Shown here piece by piece: positions 8,464-17,381 of a stretch of 64,000 nt of DNA (within the stretch, counting starts at the first letter, position 1; each line of letters opens with the position of its first letter). Under the pieces are notes generated by a model. The model worked only from the letters and a program-made list of their open reading frames with translations. It did not search any database and was not told where the DNA came from. The stretch is from assembly GCA_035634055.1 (NCBI GenBank), contig DASQDR010000145.1:1-64000 (forward strand), written 5' to 3'. Source of the stretch: JAICTV01 sp035634055. Its GTDB lineage: Bacteria > Planctomycetota > Phycisphaerae > Tepidisphaerales > Tepidisphaeraceae. Made by a program: the position numbers and the translations under genes.

Positions 8464-9293
8464 CAGCTCACCCCGCCCGGCAGCAGCAGCACGGTGACGA
8501 TCGTGCCGAGCATCAACAAAAACCCCACCACGCTCAGCACCGCCACCTTGCGCCCGCGAAAGCTCGGGTTGATGGGCGCGTGCAGCACGATCGCGTAGAC
8601 GACCCAGACGCCGGCGGCCAGCACGATCTTGGCGGTGTAGGTCTGCTTCCCCTCGGCCAGCATCTGCACGCCGCCGGTGACCATGCCGATCGTCAGCAGC
8701 GCGAAGCCGAGGGTGACCGAGAGCATGGTGAGGTGCTCGAGCCGCTCGAGGCTGCCGAACTGCGGGCCGACCGGCGCCTTGCTGCGCAACTTGCGGCTGG
8801 CGGTGACGTACATGGCGCCGCTGGCGGCGGCAATGGCGAAGGCGACCGCCCCCCCGTACGCCGTCGCCCGGTGAACCCACGCCCACGCGTTGCGCACCAC
8901 CGGGTGGTAGGCGTGGTACTCCGTCCGCCCGAACACCGCCGCGCCGATCAGCAGCAGCAGGACGATGGGCAGGACGAACCAGTCGAGCGCCCCGAGCCGC
9001 TGGTGCCGCTGCACGTAGAGGACGAACCCCGCCAGCAGCGTCGCCAGCCAGAGCAGCGCGTCGAAGTTGTCGCCGACCGGCACCCACTGCCCGCGCGAGA
9101 TGGCGTGCCAGACGATCACGCCGCCGCAGCAGGCGATCCCGCAGACCAGCAGCGCCCGGGCGAGCAGCCGCGGCGCGCGCTTATCCGGCCCCGCGCCCGC
9201 GCCCGACCGCGACCGCGCGAACGACGTCGCCCCGCCGACGGCGAAGCAGACGATCGCCGCGAAGAGCAGGATGAGCTGGCCGGTGGTGGGCAT
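8463..9293 (-). CDS. HemX/CcsA-like cytochrome c assembly family membrane protein
   Basis: A 276-residue protein with about eight hydrophobic segments. It matches the cytochrome-c-assembly superfamily in hydrophobic pattern, with conserved pieces such as WVHRATAYGGAVAFAIAAASG, EGKQTYTAKI and LHAPINPSFRGRK. It lacks the Trp-rich WWD haem-handling loop of true CcmC/CcsA, so a HemX role (control of HemA level, as in Bacillus hemAX) is more likely than haem export. Location between a siroheme gene and hemA with a one-base stop/start overlap to hemA supports that. Confidence 0.75.
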   Translation of the reverse strand: MPTTGQLILLFAAIVCFAVGGATSFARSRSGAGAGPDKRAPRLLARALLVCGIACCGGVIVWHAISRGQWVPVGDNFDALLWLATLLAGFVLYVQRHQRLGALDWFVLPIVLLLLIGAAVFGRTEYHAYHPVVRNAWAWVHRATAYGGAVAFAIAAASGAMYVTASRKLRSKAPVGPQFGSLERLEHLTMLSVTLGFALLTIGMVTGGVQMLAEGKQTYTAKIVLAAGVWVVYAIVLHAPINPSFRGRKVAVLSVVGFLLMLGTIVTVLLLPGGVS

Positions 9294-9368
9294 GCGCAGG
9301 TGTTGGCGGATCGATCCGTATGATGCGCGCCGTCGCTCGCGGCCCGGCGCGGGCGCGGGCGGCGGCGG

Positions 9369-10001
9369 TTACGACGCCAGCTCAGGATACCGGGCCGCCA
9401 GCCAATCCTTGAGTGACGCGTGCCCGTTGCCGGCGTGCTGGACGGCCTCGTCGCTCGCCAGTTCCTGCAACGCCTCGCGCCGCCGTGACGCCCCCGAGAC
9501 GCGCGACAGGATCAGCGGCCGCAGCGTGGCGGCGGCGTCCGCCAGGCGCACCCAGCGATCGTCCAGCAGCCGACCCACTTCGTCGCGCATGCGCGCCGAC
9601 AGCGCCGGCGCCGCGCCGCTGCTGGAGACGGTGATGGTCACGCTGCTGCGGCGGAGCATCGCCGGCACGGCGAAGTCGCCGGGATCCACCTCGTCGGAAT
9701 CCGCCCGGTTCACCAGCACGCCCGCCGCTCGCGCATCGCGCACGACCGCAGCGTTGACCTCCGGGCGATCGGTGGCGGCGAAGACCAGCCCCGCCCCGTC
9801 GAGGTGCCGCGGGTCGTACGCCTCGGCCACGTGCGTGACACCCTTGGGCATCTCGCCGGTCAGCTCGGGCGCGACCACGCGGACGCGCGTCGCCCCGGCA
9901 GCCATCACCCCCGCCGCCTTGCGCGCGGCGACCCCGCCGCCGCCGACGATGACGACGAGGCGGCCGGTGAGATCCAACATGAGCGGGTAACTGTGGTTCA
10001 C
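9369..10001 (-). CDS. Precorrin-2 dehydrogenase / sirohydrochlorin ferrochelatase (CysG N-terminal type)
   Basis: A 210-residue bifunctional siroheme synthase domain. The NAD-binding Gly-rich loop is at VVIVGGGGVAARKA (about residues 16-29), followed by the family motifs FAATDRPEVNAAV, NRADSDEVDPGDFAVPA and VTITVSSSGAAPALS. It oxidises precorrin-2 and chelates Fe2+ to give siroheme (for sulfite or nitrite reductase) or feeds haem via the siroheme route. It is first in the minus-strand cluster with HemX-like protein and HemA, 75 bases upstream of the former. No SAM-dependent uroporphyrinogen methyltransferase is in the window. Confidence 0.88.
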   Translation of the reverse strand: MNHSYPLMLDLTGRLVVIVGGGGVAARKAAGVMAAGATRVRVVAPELTGEMPKGVTHVAEAYDPRHLDGAGLVFAATDRPEVNAAVVRDARAAGVLVNRADSDEVDPGDFAVPAMLRRSSVTITVSSSGAAPALSARMRDEVGRLLDDRWVRLADAAATLRPLILSRVSGASRRREALQELASDEAVQHAGNGHASLKDWLAARYPELAS

Positions 10002-10078
10002 GTGAGTCCTCCAATCCTATCAGCCGCCGCCCCGATCCTCCACGCGCCGCCGGTTCGGCGTGGCGATGCTCGCGGCGA

Positions 10079-10107
10079 TTGTCGTTTTCGGCGCGGGGGC
10101 TTACCTT
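10079..10107 (+). promoter_or_regulatory. Promoter of the MTAP-family phosphorylase gene, probably leaderless
   Basis: TTGTCG (10079-10084), a 17-base spacer and TACCTT (10102-10107). The ATG at 10118 begins ten bases after the -10 box, so the mRNA would have almost no 5' leader. Confidence 0.5.
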
Positions 10108-10117
10108 CTCTCGAAGC

Positions 10118-11188
10118 ATGAGCGAATTGCGCGTCGGGCTGATCGGCGGAACGGGTTTGGGCGAGGCGCTCGGGGTGGAGCACTCGGGGACGCGGCACGA
10201 GGTCGACACGCCGTTCGGCCGCCCGAGCGACGCGATCCTGGAGGCGGAGTGGGCAGGCGTGCCCGTCCTGATCCTGTCGCGCCACGGGCGCGGGCACGTC
10301 CTGAGCCCCAGCCAGGTCCCGTACCGCGCCAACCTCTTCGCGCTCAAGCAGCTCGGCTGCACGCACATCCTGGCCAGCGGCGCGGTCGGTAGCTTGCGCG
10401 AGGAATACAAGCCGCGCCAATTGGTCATCCCCGACCAGATCATCGACCGCACCAGCCGCCGGCCCGCCACGTTCTACGAGCGGGCGGCCGTGCACGTGGA
10501 GTTCGCGGAACCCTTCTGCCCCGTGCTGCGTCAGTTATTGCTGGAAGCGGGAAGTCGGGTTTCGGGTGTCGGAAATCGGGTTTCGGGTGAAGAACAAGCC
10601 CGCGAAAATCCTTCTCCCTCTGACCCGAACCCCGAAACCCGAGACCCGATATCCGATCCCCACCCCCGCGGCTGCTACGTCGCCATGGAGGGCCCGGCCT
10701 TTTCCACCCGAGCCGAGAGCCTGATGCACCGGCTCTGGGGCGGGGACCTGATCGGCATGACGGCCATGCCCGAGGCGAAGCTGGCCCGCGAGGCGGAGAT
10801 TCCGTATGCCCTGGTGGCCCTGGTGACGGACTATGATTGCTGGCGGCACAAGCCGCCTCTGCCGGACGCGGCCGAGCAGCAGGAAAAGGTCGACCCGCAC
10901 CTGCTGCTGAAGGAGATCATGGGCAACCTTCGCGCCGCCACCGACGCGGCGGTCGCCCTGGTCCGCCGGACGGTCGAGCTGATGGCGCAGCGCCGCGAGC
11001 TGCTGCAAGCTTGCCCGGCGTCGCGCGCGCTGGAACTGGCGATCTGGTCGGACAAGGCGTCGATCGCCCCCGACGAGGTCGCCCGCCTCGCCCCGCTGTG
11101 GGGAAAATATTTCGCCTCGGAGCCGCCGCCCGCGCCCGCGCTCCCGCCGGCCCCTGCGGCCGGGGAGGTCGACCGCGGGGGCGATTGA
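10118..11188 (+). CDS. 5'-methylthioadenosine/purine nucleoside phosphorylase family enzyme with in-frame palindrome insertion
   Basis: Phosphorolysis of methylthioadenosine (or a purine nucleoside) in methionine salvage or purine recycling. Family features: VGLIGGTGLGEALG at the N-terminus, LSRHGRGHVLSPSQVPYRAN, AVGSLREEYKPRQLVIPDQ, MEGPAFSTRAES, DLIGMTAMPEAKLAREAEI and VTDYDCW. The protein is 356 residues against 270-300 for the family. About 40 extra residues (roughly 145-185, Ser/Pro/Asn/Arg-rich) come from a palindromic repeat at 10549-10660 that keeps the frame open. A Pro/Ala tail adds about 20 residues. The insertion sits just before the CYVAMEGP strand, in a likely surface loop, so activity may survive. 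Confidence 0.85.
   Translation: MSELRVGLIGGTGLGEALGVEHSGTRHEVDTPFGRPSDAILEAEWAGVPVLILSRHGRGHVLSPSQVPYRANLFALKQLGCTHILASGAVGSLREEYKPRQLVIPDQIIDRTSRRPATFYERAAVHVEFAEPFCPVLRQLLLEAGSRVSGVGNRVSGEEQARENPSPSDPNPETRDPISDPHPRGCYVAMEGPAFSTRAESLMHRLWGGDLIGMTAMPEAKLAREAEIPYALVALVTDYDCWRHKPPLPDAAEQQEKVDPHLLLKEIMGNLRAATDAAVALVRRTVELMAQRRELLQACPASRALELAIWSDKASIAPDEVARLAPLWGKYFASEPPPAPALPPAPAAGEVDRGGD
10549..10660. repeat. GGGTTTCGGGT inverted repeat inside a coding region (family D)
   Basis: The left arm carries two copies of TCGGGTTTCGGGT. The right arm carries the complement (ACCCGAACCCCGAAACCCGA, then GACCCGATATCCGATCCC). The arms are about 38-40 bases and separated by a 34-base centre. The element is in frame with the phosphorylase gene and contains no stop codon in that frame. 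Confidence 0.8.
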
Positions 11189-11275
11189 TCTCGCGCACGG
11201 TCCGCCCGCGCTCACCCGCGCGTGGGACGCGACGCGCGGGGACGATCGGAGCCACTCGAGCTGAGGGAGTCGTTC

Positions 11276-14200
11276 ATGCCCTTGCGTCACCGGATCGCCG
11301 TCGGCCTGACCCTGACCACCCTGCTCGCGCCCGCGGCGGCCGAGGCGCAGTTCGGGCGCGGGCGGATCAACGTCGCCGAGGGGCCGGGCCAGCCCAAGCA
11401 GAGCGTCTACGTGCGCGACTCCGCCGTCGCGGCGGAAAAGCTCGCGCTGGCGCAGCGGATGGAGCGGCTGAAGGAGTGGAACAAGGCGGCCGACGTCTAC
11501 CAGGAGATCGTCGAGAAGTACGCCGACCGCGTCGTGCCCGCCGGCGGCGGACCCGCGGGCCCCGGCGGTGGCGCAGGTGCGGGCGCGGGGGCGGGCGGAG
11601 CACCCGGCGCGGGCGGTGAAGGGCCGGGCGGCCAAGGGGCGGGCGGCGGCGAGGGCGCCGAGGCCACCGCCACCCGCTACACCAGCGTGACGCTGGAGGT
11701 GCAAAAGCGCCTAGGCAAGTGGCCCGACGACGGGCTCGAAGTCTATCGCGCCCGCTACGAGACGCCGGCCAGCTCGCTGCTGGAAGCTGCGGGGACGGAC
11801 GATCCGGCCGGGCTGTCGCGGGTGGTGCAGCTTTACTTCCCGACCGACGCCGCCAAGACCGCCGGGCTGCGGCTGATGGAGCTGTACATCGAGACCGGCG
11901 AGTTCGCCGCCGCCGCCTGGCTTGGCGAGCGGTTGCTGGAGAACCATCCCGGCGTCATCGCCGACCGCCCCAAGGTGCTGTTCCGCACTGCGCTGGCGCA
12001 GCACCTGGCGGGCAACGCCCCCGTCGCGCGGGCCAGGCTGGACGAACTGAAGCAGAAGCACGCCGACGCCACCGGCGCCGTCCGCGGGCGCGACGTGCAA
12101 CTGGCCGACGAGCTGGAGAAGCTGATCGCCTCCCCGCCGCCGGTGGCGCACGGCGGGACGAGCGATTCGTGGCCGATGTTCGGCGGCGACCCCTCGCGCG
12201 GGCGCGTCGTCCCCGCCGCCGGGCGACCGGGGGCGAAGATCGCCGACATCTCGCTGACCCGCGGCCGCCCCCGCGTCGCCAGCCCGGAGCAGAAGGCACG
12301 GCTCGACACGATCGAGAAGAACCGCCGCGAGCAGGGGCTCAACCTCGGTGTCATGCCGTCGGTCGACCGCGGCGAGCTGTTTTACCAGGACAACAGCCGC
12401 GTCTACGCCGCCAGCGTCGACAGCGGCATGCCGCTCCCCGGCTGGGCGATTACCTACGGCCGCGCGGAGCCGCGCGGCGGGCGCTACGCCGGCGTCTCCA
12501 CCTTCCTCGCCAACGCCGGGCAGATGACCGTGACGGTGACGGATTCCTCCGTGCTGGCGATCCTCGGGCAATCCGAGCGGCTGATGGTGATGAACGACGC
12601 GGGGATCGTCGTCCAGCCCGACCGCGACACGCAGCTCGTCTGCCTCGACCGCGCGACCGGCGCGCGGCGCTGGGCGGCGTCGCCGCGGCAGTTGCCCGAC
12701 GGGCAGGGCGGGCAGGCGAGCCTCCGCGCGCTCGACCTGGTCGGTTCGCCGCTGGTGATCGGCGACAACGTCTACGTCCAGGGCCGCGGCGGCAAGCCGA
12801 TGCAGTTCGAGGATTCCTACGTCCTGTGCTACTCGCTCAACGACGGCAAGCTGCGCTGGGCCTGCTACCTGGCCAGCGGCAACGCGCCGGGCGAAAACTT
12901 CAGCGGCGCGCCGCAGGTCTCCGAGGCGGTGTCCCACCTCGCCTACGCCGGCGGACGCGTTTACGCCGTCACCAATCTGGGCGCCGTGGCGGCGGTGGAC
13001 GCGTACGCCGGGACCATCGCCTGGCTGGCGCTGTATCCCAAGCCCCACCAGTTCGCCAACGCCTTCATCGCCATGCAGATGCGCGGCGAAGGCGGGGCCG
13101 GCGGCCCGCAGCAGCGCAAGCCGTGGGCGCAGAACCCCGCCATCCTGCGCGACGGCAAGGTCTTCGCCCTGCCCACCGACGCGCGCCACCTGCTGGTCTA
13201 CGACGCCGCCACCGGCGACGAGATCAAGCGCATCGCGATGGAGGACTTCGACGAGGCCGACACGCTGCTCGGCGTGGTCGGCGACCGGTTGATCGTCGCC
13301 GGCGCCAACAGGATTTTCTGCATCAACTGGCCCGCCTACCAGCCAGGCAAGGGGCGCGAGCCCAGCCTGTGGTGGTATTCCAGGCTGGCCGGGCCGCAGA
13401 GCAAGGACGACGACGAGACCAAGGACGCCGTTCGCGGGCGCGGCTTCGTCACCGCCGACTCGGTCTTCGTCCCCACGCGCTGGAACCTGCGCCGCCTGGA
13501 CATGAAGACCGGGCTGGTGGCCGAGGCGTACCCCAGCGGCGGCGCCAACTGGCCTTCCGGCGAGGGGCCGGGCAACGTGCTGGTGACCGGCGACCACGTC
13601 GTCCTCGCCGGCTCCGACAACATCGTCGTCTACAGCGACCTGGCGCTGGCGCGGGCGAAGCTCGACCAGTCGATCGCCGAGGCGCCGGCCGACCCGCTGC
13701 CGCGGCTGAAGTACGCCGAGACCCTGTTCGCCGCCGGGCAGATCGACGCCGCGGTGGCGAAGCTGGACGAGGCGATCCACCTGCTCGGCGGGATGAACGC
13801 CATGCGCCCCGGCGCCGAGCGCGACCGCGCGTTCGCCCGCGCGCTGGCGTTCGCCGAGCGGTCGGCGGACAAGACGTTCGGCGCCACCGACCCGGCCCGC
13901 GCCGCCACCCTCTTCGACCGCGCCGCCGCCGCCGCCGGCTCCCCGCAGCAGCAGGTCGCCTGGCGGCTGAGCCGCGCCCGCTTCGCGCGGGCGCAGACCG
14001 ACTTCGACACCGAGGTCCGGCTGTTCCAGGAGATCCTCTCAACCGCCGAGTACCGCGGCGTCAGCGTCCCGACCGACGACGGCTCCGGGACCACGCTGGC
14101 CTCGACGGTGGCGGAAATGTCGATCGCCGGGCGCGTGAAGGACAACCCCGCGTCGTACCGCCCGTTCGAGGAAGCCGCCACCCGCGCGCTCGACGCCGCC

Positions 14201-16195
14201 AGGCGCGCCAACGATCCGGGCGCGATGCTGGCGGTGGCGCAGACGTTCCCCAACGCGAAGGTGGCGCCGCAGGCGATGCTCGCCGCCGCCGCCGCCTACG
14301 AGGCCGCCGGCAGCTACCGCCCCGCCGCCCAGGTGCTCAACCAGCTTTACCGCAAGTACCGCACCGGCGCCGACCGCGCCCGCGTCATCGAGGCGCTGGC
14401 GCGCAACTACCTGCGCCTGCCCGGCGGCACCGGCATCGCCATCGGGCGGCTGAAGGAAGGCGCCAAGTTCGACCGCGGGCCGCAGCTCACCCAGCCGCTG
14501 GTCCTGCCCGACGGCAGCACCGTCGAGCAGGTCACGTTCGGTGCGGCGGTGGAGCTGCTCCAGAAGTATTCCGCCCGTCTCGCCGCCGCGTCGCTGCCGG
14601 AGTTCAACCTGCCCGCCCAGAGCGCGCGCAACCGCGGCAAGCCGTTCGTGCCGGAGGCGCCCGACACGGTCCTGCACGACGTCGACCTGCTGGTGCTGCC
14701 GCCGCGCGAGCTGCGCCAGCAGTTCGCCCGCCACGACCGCGTCGTGACGTGGGCGGCTAGCAAAGGATTGAGCGTCTACGCCGTGGGGACCAACGTCCCG
14801 CTGGCGACCAGCGACGCGATCAAGCAGGCGCCGCGCGGCGGGGTGTGGGTGGGCAACGACCTGCTCGTCTGGACCGCGGACCGGCTTGCCCTGCTCCGCG
14901 CCCAGGGCGGCGCGACGGCGTGGGAGGCGGGCATCAAGTCGCTCCCGCCGGTGGACCTCGTCGGCGGCGAGATCGACATGGCCGGCGCCAGCGGCGCGGG
15001 CGGCGACGACGCGCAGGCGATGCGGCAGATGCAGCCGGGCGTCATCGTCGGCCCCAACGGCGGCGTCATCATCGACCAGCGCGTGGGCGCGCGCCGCCTT
15101 CGCCAGCTCCAGATCCAGGGCGTGCAAGCGGGCAACCTGCCCGGCGGCAACCGCCGCGGCGGCGGCGGCGGCGCGGGCGCGGCGCAGCAGCCGGGCGCCG
15201 CCGGCGACAACGCCGAGCGCATCGAGCACGTGCGACCGGTCGGCGACCGCATCGTCATCGCCACCTCCACCGGCCGGATCGCCGCCTTCGAGCTGGCCAA
15301 CGGCAACCGCGCCTGGCAGACGCGCCTCGCCGACGCCGCGCTCGATCAACTGGTGGCCAACGACGACTTCGTCGCCGCCCGCTTTGGCGACGAGACCGGC
15401 GTGCAGATCGCCGCCCTGGAGACCTACGCCGGGCAGGTCGTCCTGCGCCAGGCGTTCAGCAACGAGAACGGGCAGGTCCCGCAGAACATGGCCCTCTCGC
15501 CCGACGGCACGCTGCTCTACACCCTGCCCGACCGACTGTGCGGAAAGGACCTGTACGACCCGCGCAAGGAGATGAAGTTCGGCAGCCGCCCGATGAGCGA
15601 GGGCAGCGCCATGTTCGCCGGCGCCACCCGCCCGGACCAACTGCTGGTGGCCGAGGGGCGCGTGCTGGCGGTGGCGGACAACGGGCAGTTCGTCCGCGTC
15701 CTCTCGAGCGACGACGGCACCGAGATCAACCGCCCGCTCAACACCGGCGCAACCAACTGGAACGTCTGGTGCCAGGTGGTCGGCCCGCGGCTGTACGCGT
15801 TCAACGCCAAGACCGTGCTGAGCTACAGCCTGGACCGCCCCGACGAGAACTGGAGCGGCTCGCAGGACCTGCGCACGCCGACCATCCGCGACGCGTTCAT
15901 CGGCAAGCGGCACATCGTCCTGCTCGACCAGCCCACCCCGCAGGGCGTCGAGCCCCCGCAGGCGGCCGCCCACTTCCGCCTGCTGGCGCACGGCCGCTAC
16001 CCCCGCTCCAACGGCCCCGGCGAGAGCGCCCGCCTGGACCAGAACCCCGACATCCAACACCCCGCCGGCATCGATCAGTGGCAACCGGTCGAGGGCGGCT
16101 TCTACTACCGCTCGATCGACCGCCGGGCCCACTTCCTGAAAGGCGCCGACAAACCAACCCCCGCGACCGCGACCGCCCCGGCGGGCGGGAAATAG
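11276..16195 (+). CDS. Giant exported beta-propeller (PQQ-like) / TPR repeat protein
   Basis: A 1639-residue protein with an N-terminal signal peptide (LTLTTLLAPAAAEAQ, cleavage near residue 25). TPR-like helices (LAQRMERLKEWNKAADVYQE) are followed by a Gly/Ala-rich linker at about residues 85-125. Quinoprotein-like beta-propeller blades follow; repeated signatures are LVCLDRATGARRWA, CYSLNDGKLRWACYL, VAAVDAYAGTIAWLALYP and LLVYDAATGDEI. TPR/helical segments occupy about residues 805-1090, and a second propeller with IAAFELANGNRAWQTRL closes the C-terminal third. This fits the planctomycete BamB-like/PQQ outer-membrane-associated class. No PQQ-dehydrogenase catalytic residues are evident, so a structural or binding role is likely. 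A MoxR/VWA partner is not adjacent. The ATG at 11276 puts the signal peptide first. Confidence 0.75.
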   Translation: MPLRHRIAVGLTLTTLLAPAAAEAQFGRGRINVAEGPGQPKQSVYVRDSAVAAEKLALAQRMERLKEWNKAADVYQEIVEKYADRVVPAGGGPAGPGGGAGAGAGAGGAPGAGGEGPGGQGAGGGEGAEATATRYTSVTLEVQKRLGKWPDDGLEVYRARYETPASSLLEAAGTDDPAGLSRVVQLYFPTDAAKTAGLRLMELYIETGEFAAAAWLGERLLENHPGVIADRPKVLFRTALAQHLAGNAPVARARLDELKQKHADATGAVRGRDVQLADELEKLIASPPPVAHGGTSDSWPMFGGDPSRGRVVPAAGRPGAKIADISLTRGRPRVASPEQKARLDTIEKNRREQGLNLGVMPSVDRGELFYQDNSRVYAASVDSGMPLPGWAITYGRAEPRGGRYAGVSTFLANAGQMTVTVTDSSVLAILGQSERLMVMNDAGIVVQPDRDTQLVCLDRATGARRWAASPRQLPDGQGGQASLRALDLVGSPLVIGDNVYVQGRGGKPMQFEDSYVLCYSLNDGKLRWACYLASGNAPGENFSGAPQVSEAVSHLAYAGGRVYAVTNLGAVAAVDAYAGTIAWLALYPKPHQFANAFIAMQMRGEGGAGGPQQRKPWAQNPAILRDGKVFALPTDARHLLVYDAATGDEIKRIAMEDFDEADTLLGVVGDRLIVAGANRIFCINWPAYQPGKGREPSLWWYSRLAGPQSKDDDETKDAVRGRGFVTADSVFVPTRWNLRRLDMKTGLVAEAYPSGGANWPSGEGPGNVLVTGDHVVLAGSDNIVVYSDLALARAKLDQSIAEAPADPLPRLKYAETLFAAGQIDAAVAKLDEAIHLLGGMNAMRPGAERDRAFARALAFAERSADKTFGATDPARAATLFDRAAAAAGSPQQQVAWRLSRARFARAQTDFDTEVRLFQEILSTAEYRGVSVPTDDGSGTTLASTVAEMSIAGRVKDNPASYRPFEEAATRALDAARRANDPGAMLAVAQTFPNAKVAPQAMLAAAAAYEAAGSYRPAAQVLNQLYRKYRTGADRARVIEALARNYLRLPGGTGIAIGRLKEGAKFDRGPQLTQPLVLPDGSTVEQVTFGAAVELLQKYSARLAAASLPEFNLPAQSARNRGKPFVPEAPDTVLHDVDLLVLPPRELRQQFARHDRVVTWAASKGLSVYAVGTNVPLATSDAIKQAPRGGVWVGNDLLVWTADRLALLRAQGGATAWEAGIKSLPPVDLVGGEIDMAGASGAGGDDAQAMRQMQPGVIVGPNGGVIIDQRVGARRLRQLQIQGVQAGNLPGGNRRGGGGGAGAAQQPGAAGDNAERIEHVRPVGDRIVIATSTGRIAAFELANGNRAWQTRLADAALDQLVANDDFVAARFGDETGVQIAALETYAGQVVLRQAFSNENGQVPQNMALSPDGTLLYTLPDRLCGKDLYDPRKEMKFGSRPMSEGSAMFAGATRPDQLLVAEGRVLAVADNGQFVRVLSSDDGTEINRPLNTGATNWNVWCQVVGPRLYAFNAKTVLSYSLDRPDENWSGSQDLRTPTIRDAFIGKRHIVLLDQPTPQGVEPPQAAAHFRLLAHGRYPRSNGPGESARLDQNPDIQHPAGIDQWQPVEGGFYYRSIDRRAHFLKGADKPTPATATAPAGGK

Positions 16196-16261
16196 CCAAC
16201 CGCCCGCGGCTTCCGCTCGCGGCTGCGAGCGCGGCTTCCGCGACTTTTTCACCTCGCCGCT

Positions 16262-16289
16262 TTGTCTGCCGTGGACCGGCGGATATGAT
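16262..16289 (+). promoter_or_regulatory. Promoter of the NifU-like gene
   Basis: TTGTCT (16262-16267), a 16-base spacer and TATGAT (16284-16289), 20 bases before the ATG at 16310. Confidence 0.4.
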
Positions 16290-16309
16290 CGACGGGAGCG
16301 AGACGTCTT

Positions 16310-16585
16310 ATGGCCAGCATCACCACCCCACCCGCCACGCCCGCGTCCCCCGCCTCGCCGATCCGCGACCGCGTGCAGGGGGTGATCAACCTGATCCGAC
16401 CGGCCGTGCAGGCGGACGGGGGCGACATCGAGCTGGTTGACGTCAACGCCGCCGGCGTCGTCCAGATCCGCTTCCACGGCGCGTGCCACGGCTGCCCGAG
16501 CAGCACCATGACCCTCCAGCACGGCATCGAGCGCAACCTCCGCGAAAAGGTGCCGGAAGTCACGCAGGTCGTCCCCGTCGCTTAA
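16310..16585 (+). CDS. NifU C-terminal domain (Nfu-type) Fe-S scaffold
   Basis: A 91-residue protein that consists of an Nfu domain. Two Cys in CHGCPSSTMTL (about residues 62-65) form the CxxC that binds a bridging [4Fe-4S] cluster in a dimer. VQGVINLIRPAVQADGGDIELVDV is the family's N-terminal signature. It carries assembled clusters to target proteins in the cytosol. No SUF or ISC genes are nearby. Confidence 0.9.
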   Translation: MASITTPPATPASPASPIRDRVQGVINLIRPAVQADGGDIELVDVNAAGVVQIRFHGACHGCPSSTMTLQHGIERNLREKVPEVTQVVPVA

Positions 16586-16596
16586 CGAAATCAGTC

Positions 16597-16673
16597 CACC
16601 GCAGAGGCGCAGGGGACGCCGAGGCCCCGCCCGACCTCTGCCGCGCCTCCGCGCCCGCAGCGCCTCTGCGGTT
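16597..16673. repeat. 'caccgcagaggcgcag' inverted repeat (family B), copy 1
   Basis: The left arm CACCGCAGAGGCGCAG (16597-16612) pairs with the right arm GCGCCTCTGCGGT (16660-16672) around a GC-rich centre. It fills the gap between the NifU-like gene and tadA and ends 13 bases before the tadA start. A second copy is at 17165-17333. Confidence 0.7.
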
Positions 16674-16685
16674 AAACTTCCTGGT

Positions 16686-17156
<471 letters not shown>

Positions 17157-17164
17157 GAGAGACT

Positions 17165-17333
17165 CACCGCAGAGGCGCAGAGGCCGCGGAGGCGGCTTCG
17201 GCCTCTGAACGCGTCATCGTGACCAATTCGAGGGAAGCAGTTTGGCTCAATGTCTCGTCTCAACAGGCCCCGGCCATCCCGCTGCGCGCTGGAGCGACCG
17301 GCCCGCCTCCGCGTCCTCTGCGCCGCTGCGGTG
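17165..17333. repeat. 'caccgcagaggcgcagagg' inverted repeat (family B), copy 2
   Basis: The left arm CACCGCAGAGGCGCAGAGG (17165-17183) pairs with the right arm GCCTCCGCGTCCTCTGCGCC plus GCTGCGGTG (17304-17332). About 120 bases of unrelated sequence lie between. This element occupies nearly the whole gap between tadA and the kinase-like gene. Confidence 0.7.
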
Positions 17334-17381
17334 AAATGACCCATCGCGCCCGCACCCCGCGCCGCCGATATACTCCCGGCC

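Noticed and set aside
8463..9293. Gene as a true CcmC/CcsA haem-handling protein
   Set aside because: The Trp-rich WWD signature is missing and the neighbours are tetrapyrrole-synthesis genes, which fits HemX better.
11719..14760. A 1013-codon open frame in a second plus-strand frame
   Set aside because: Overlaps the propeller/TPR gene in another frame and is almost wholly Arg/Ala/Pro/Gly. Only the annotated frame has a signal peptide and motifs.
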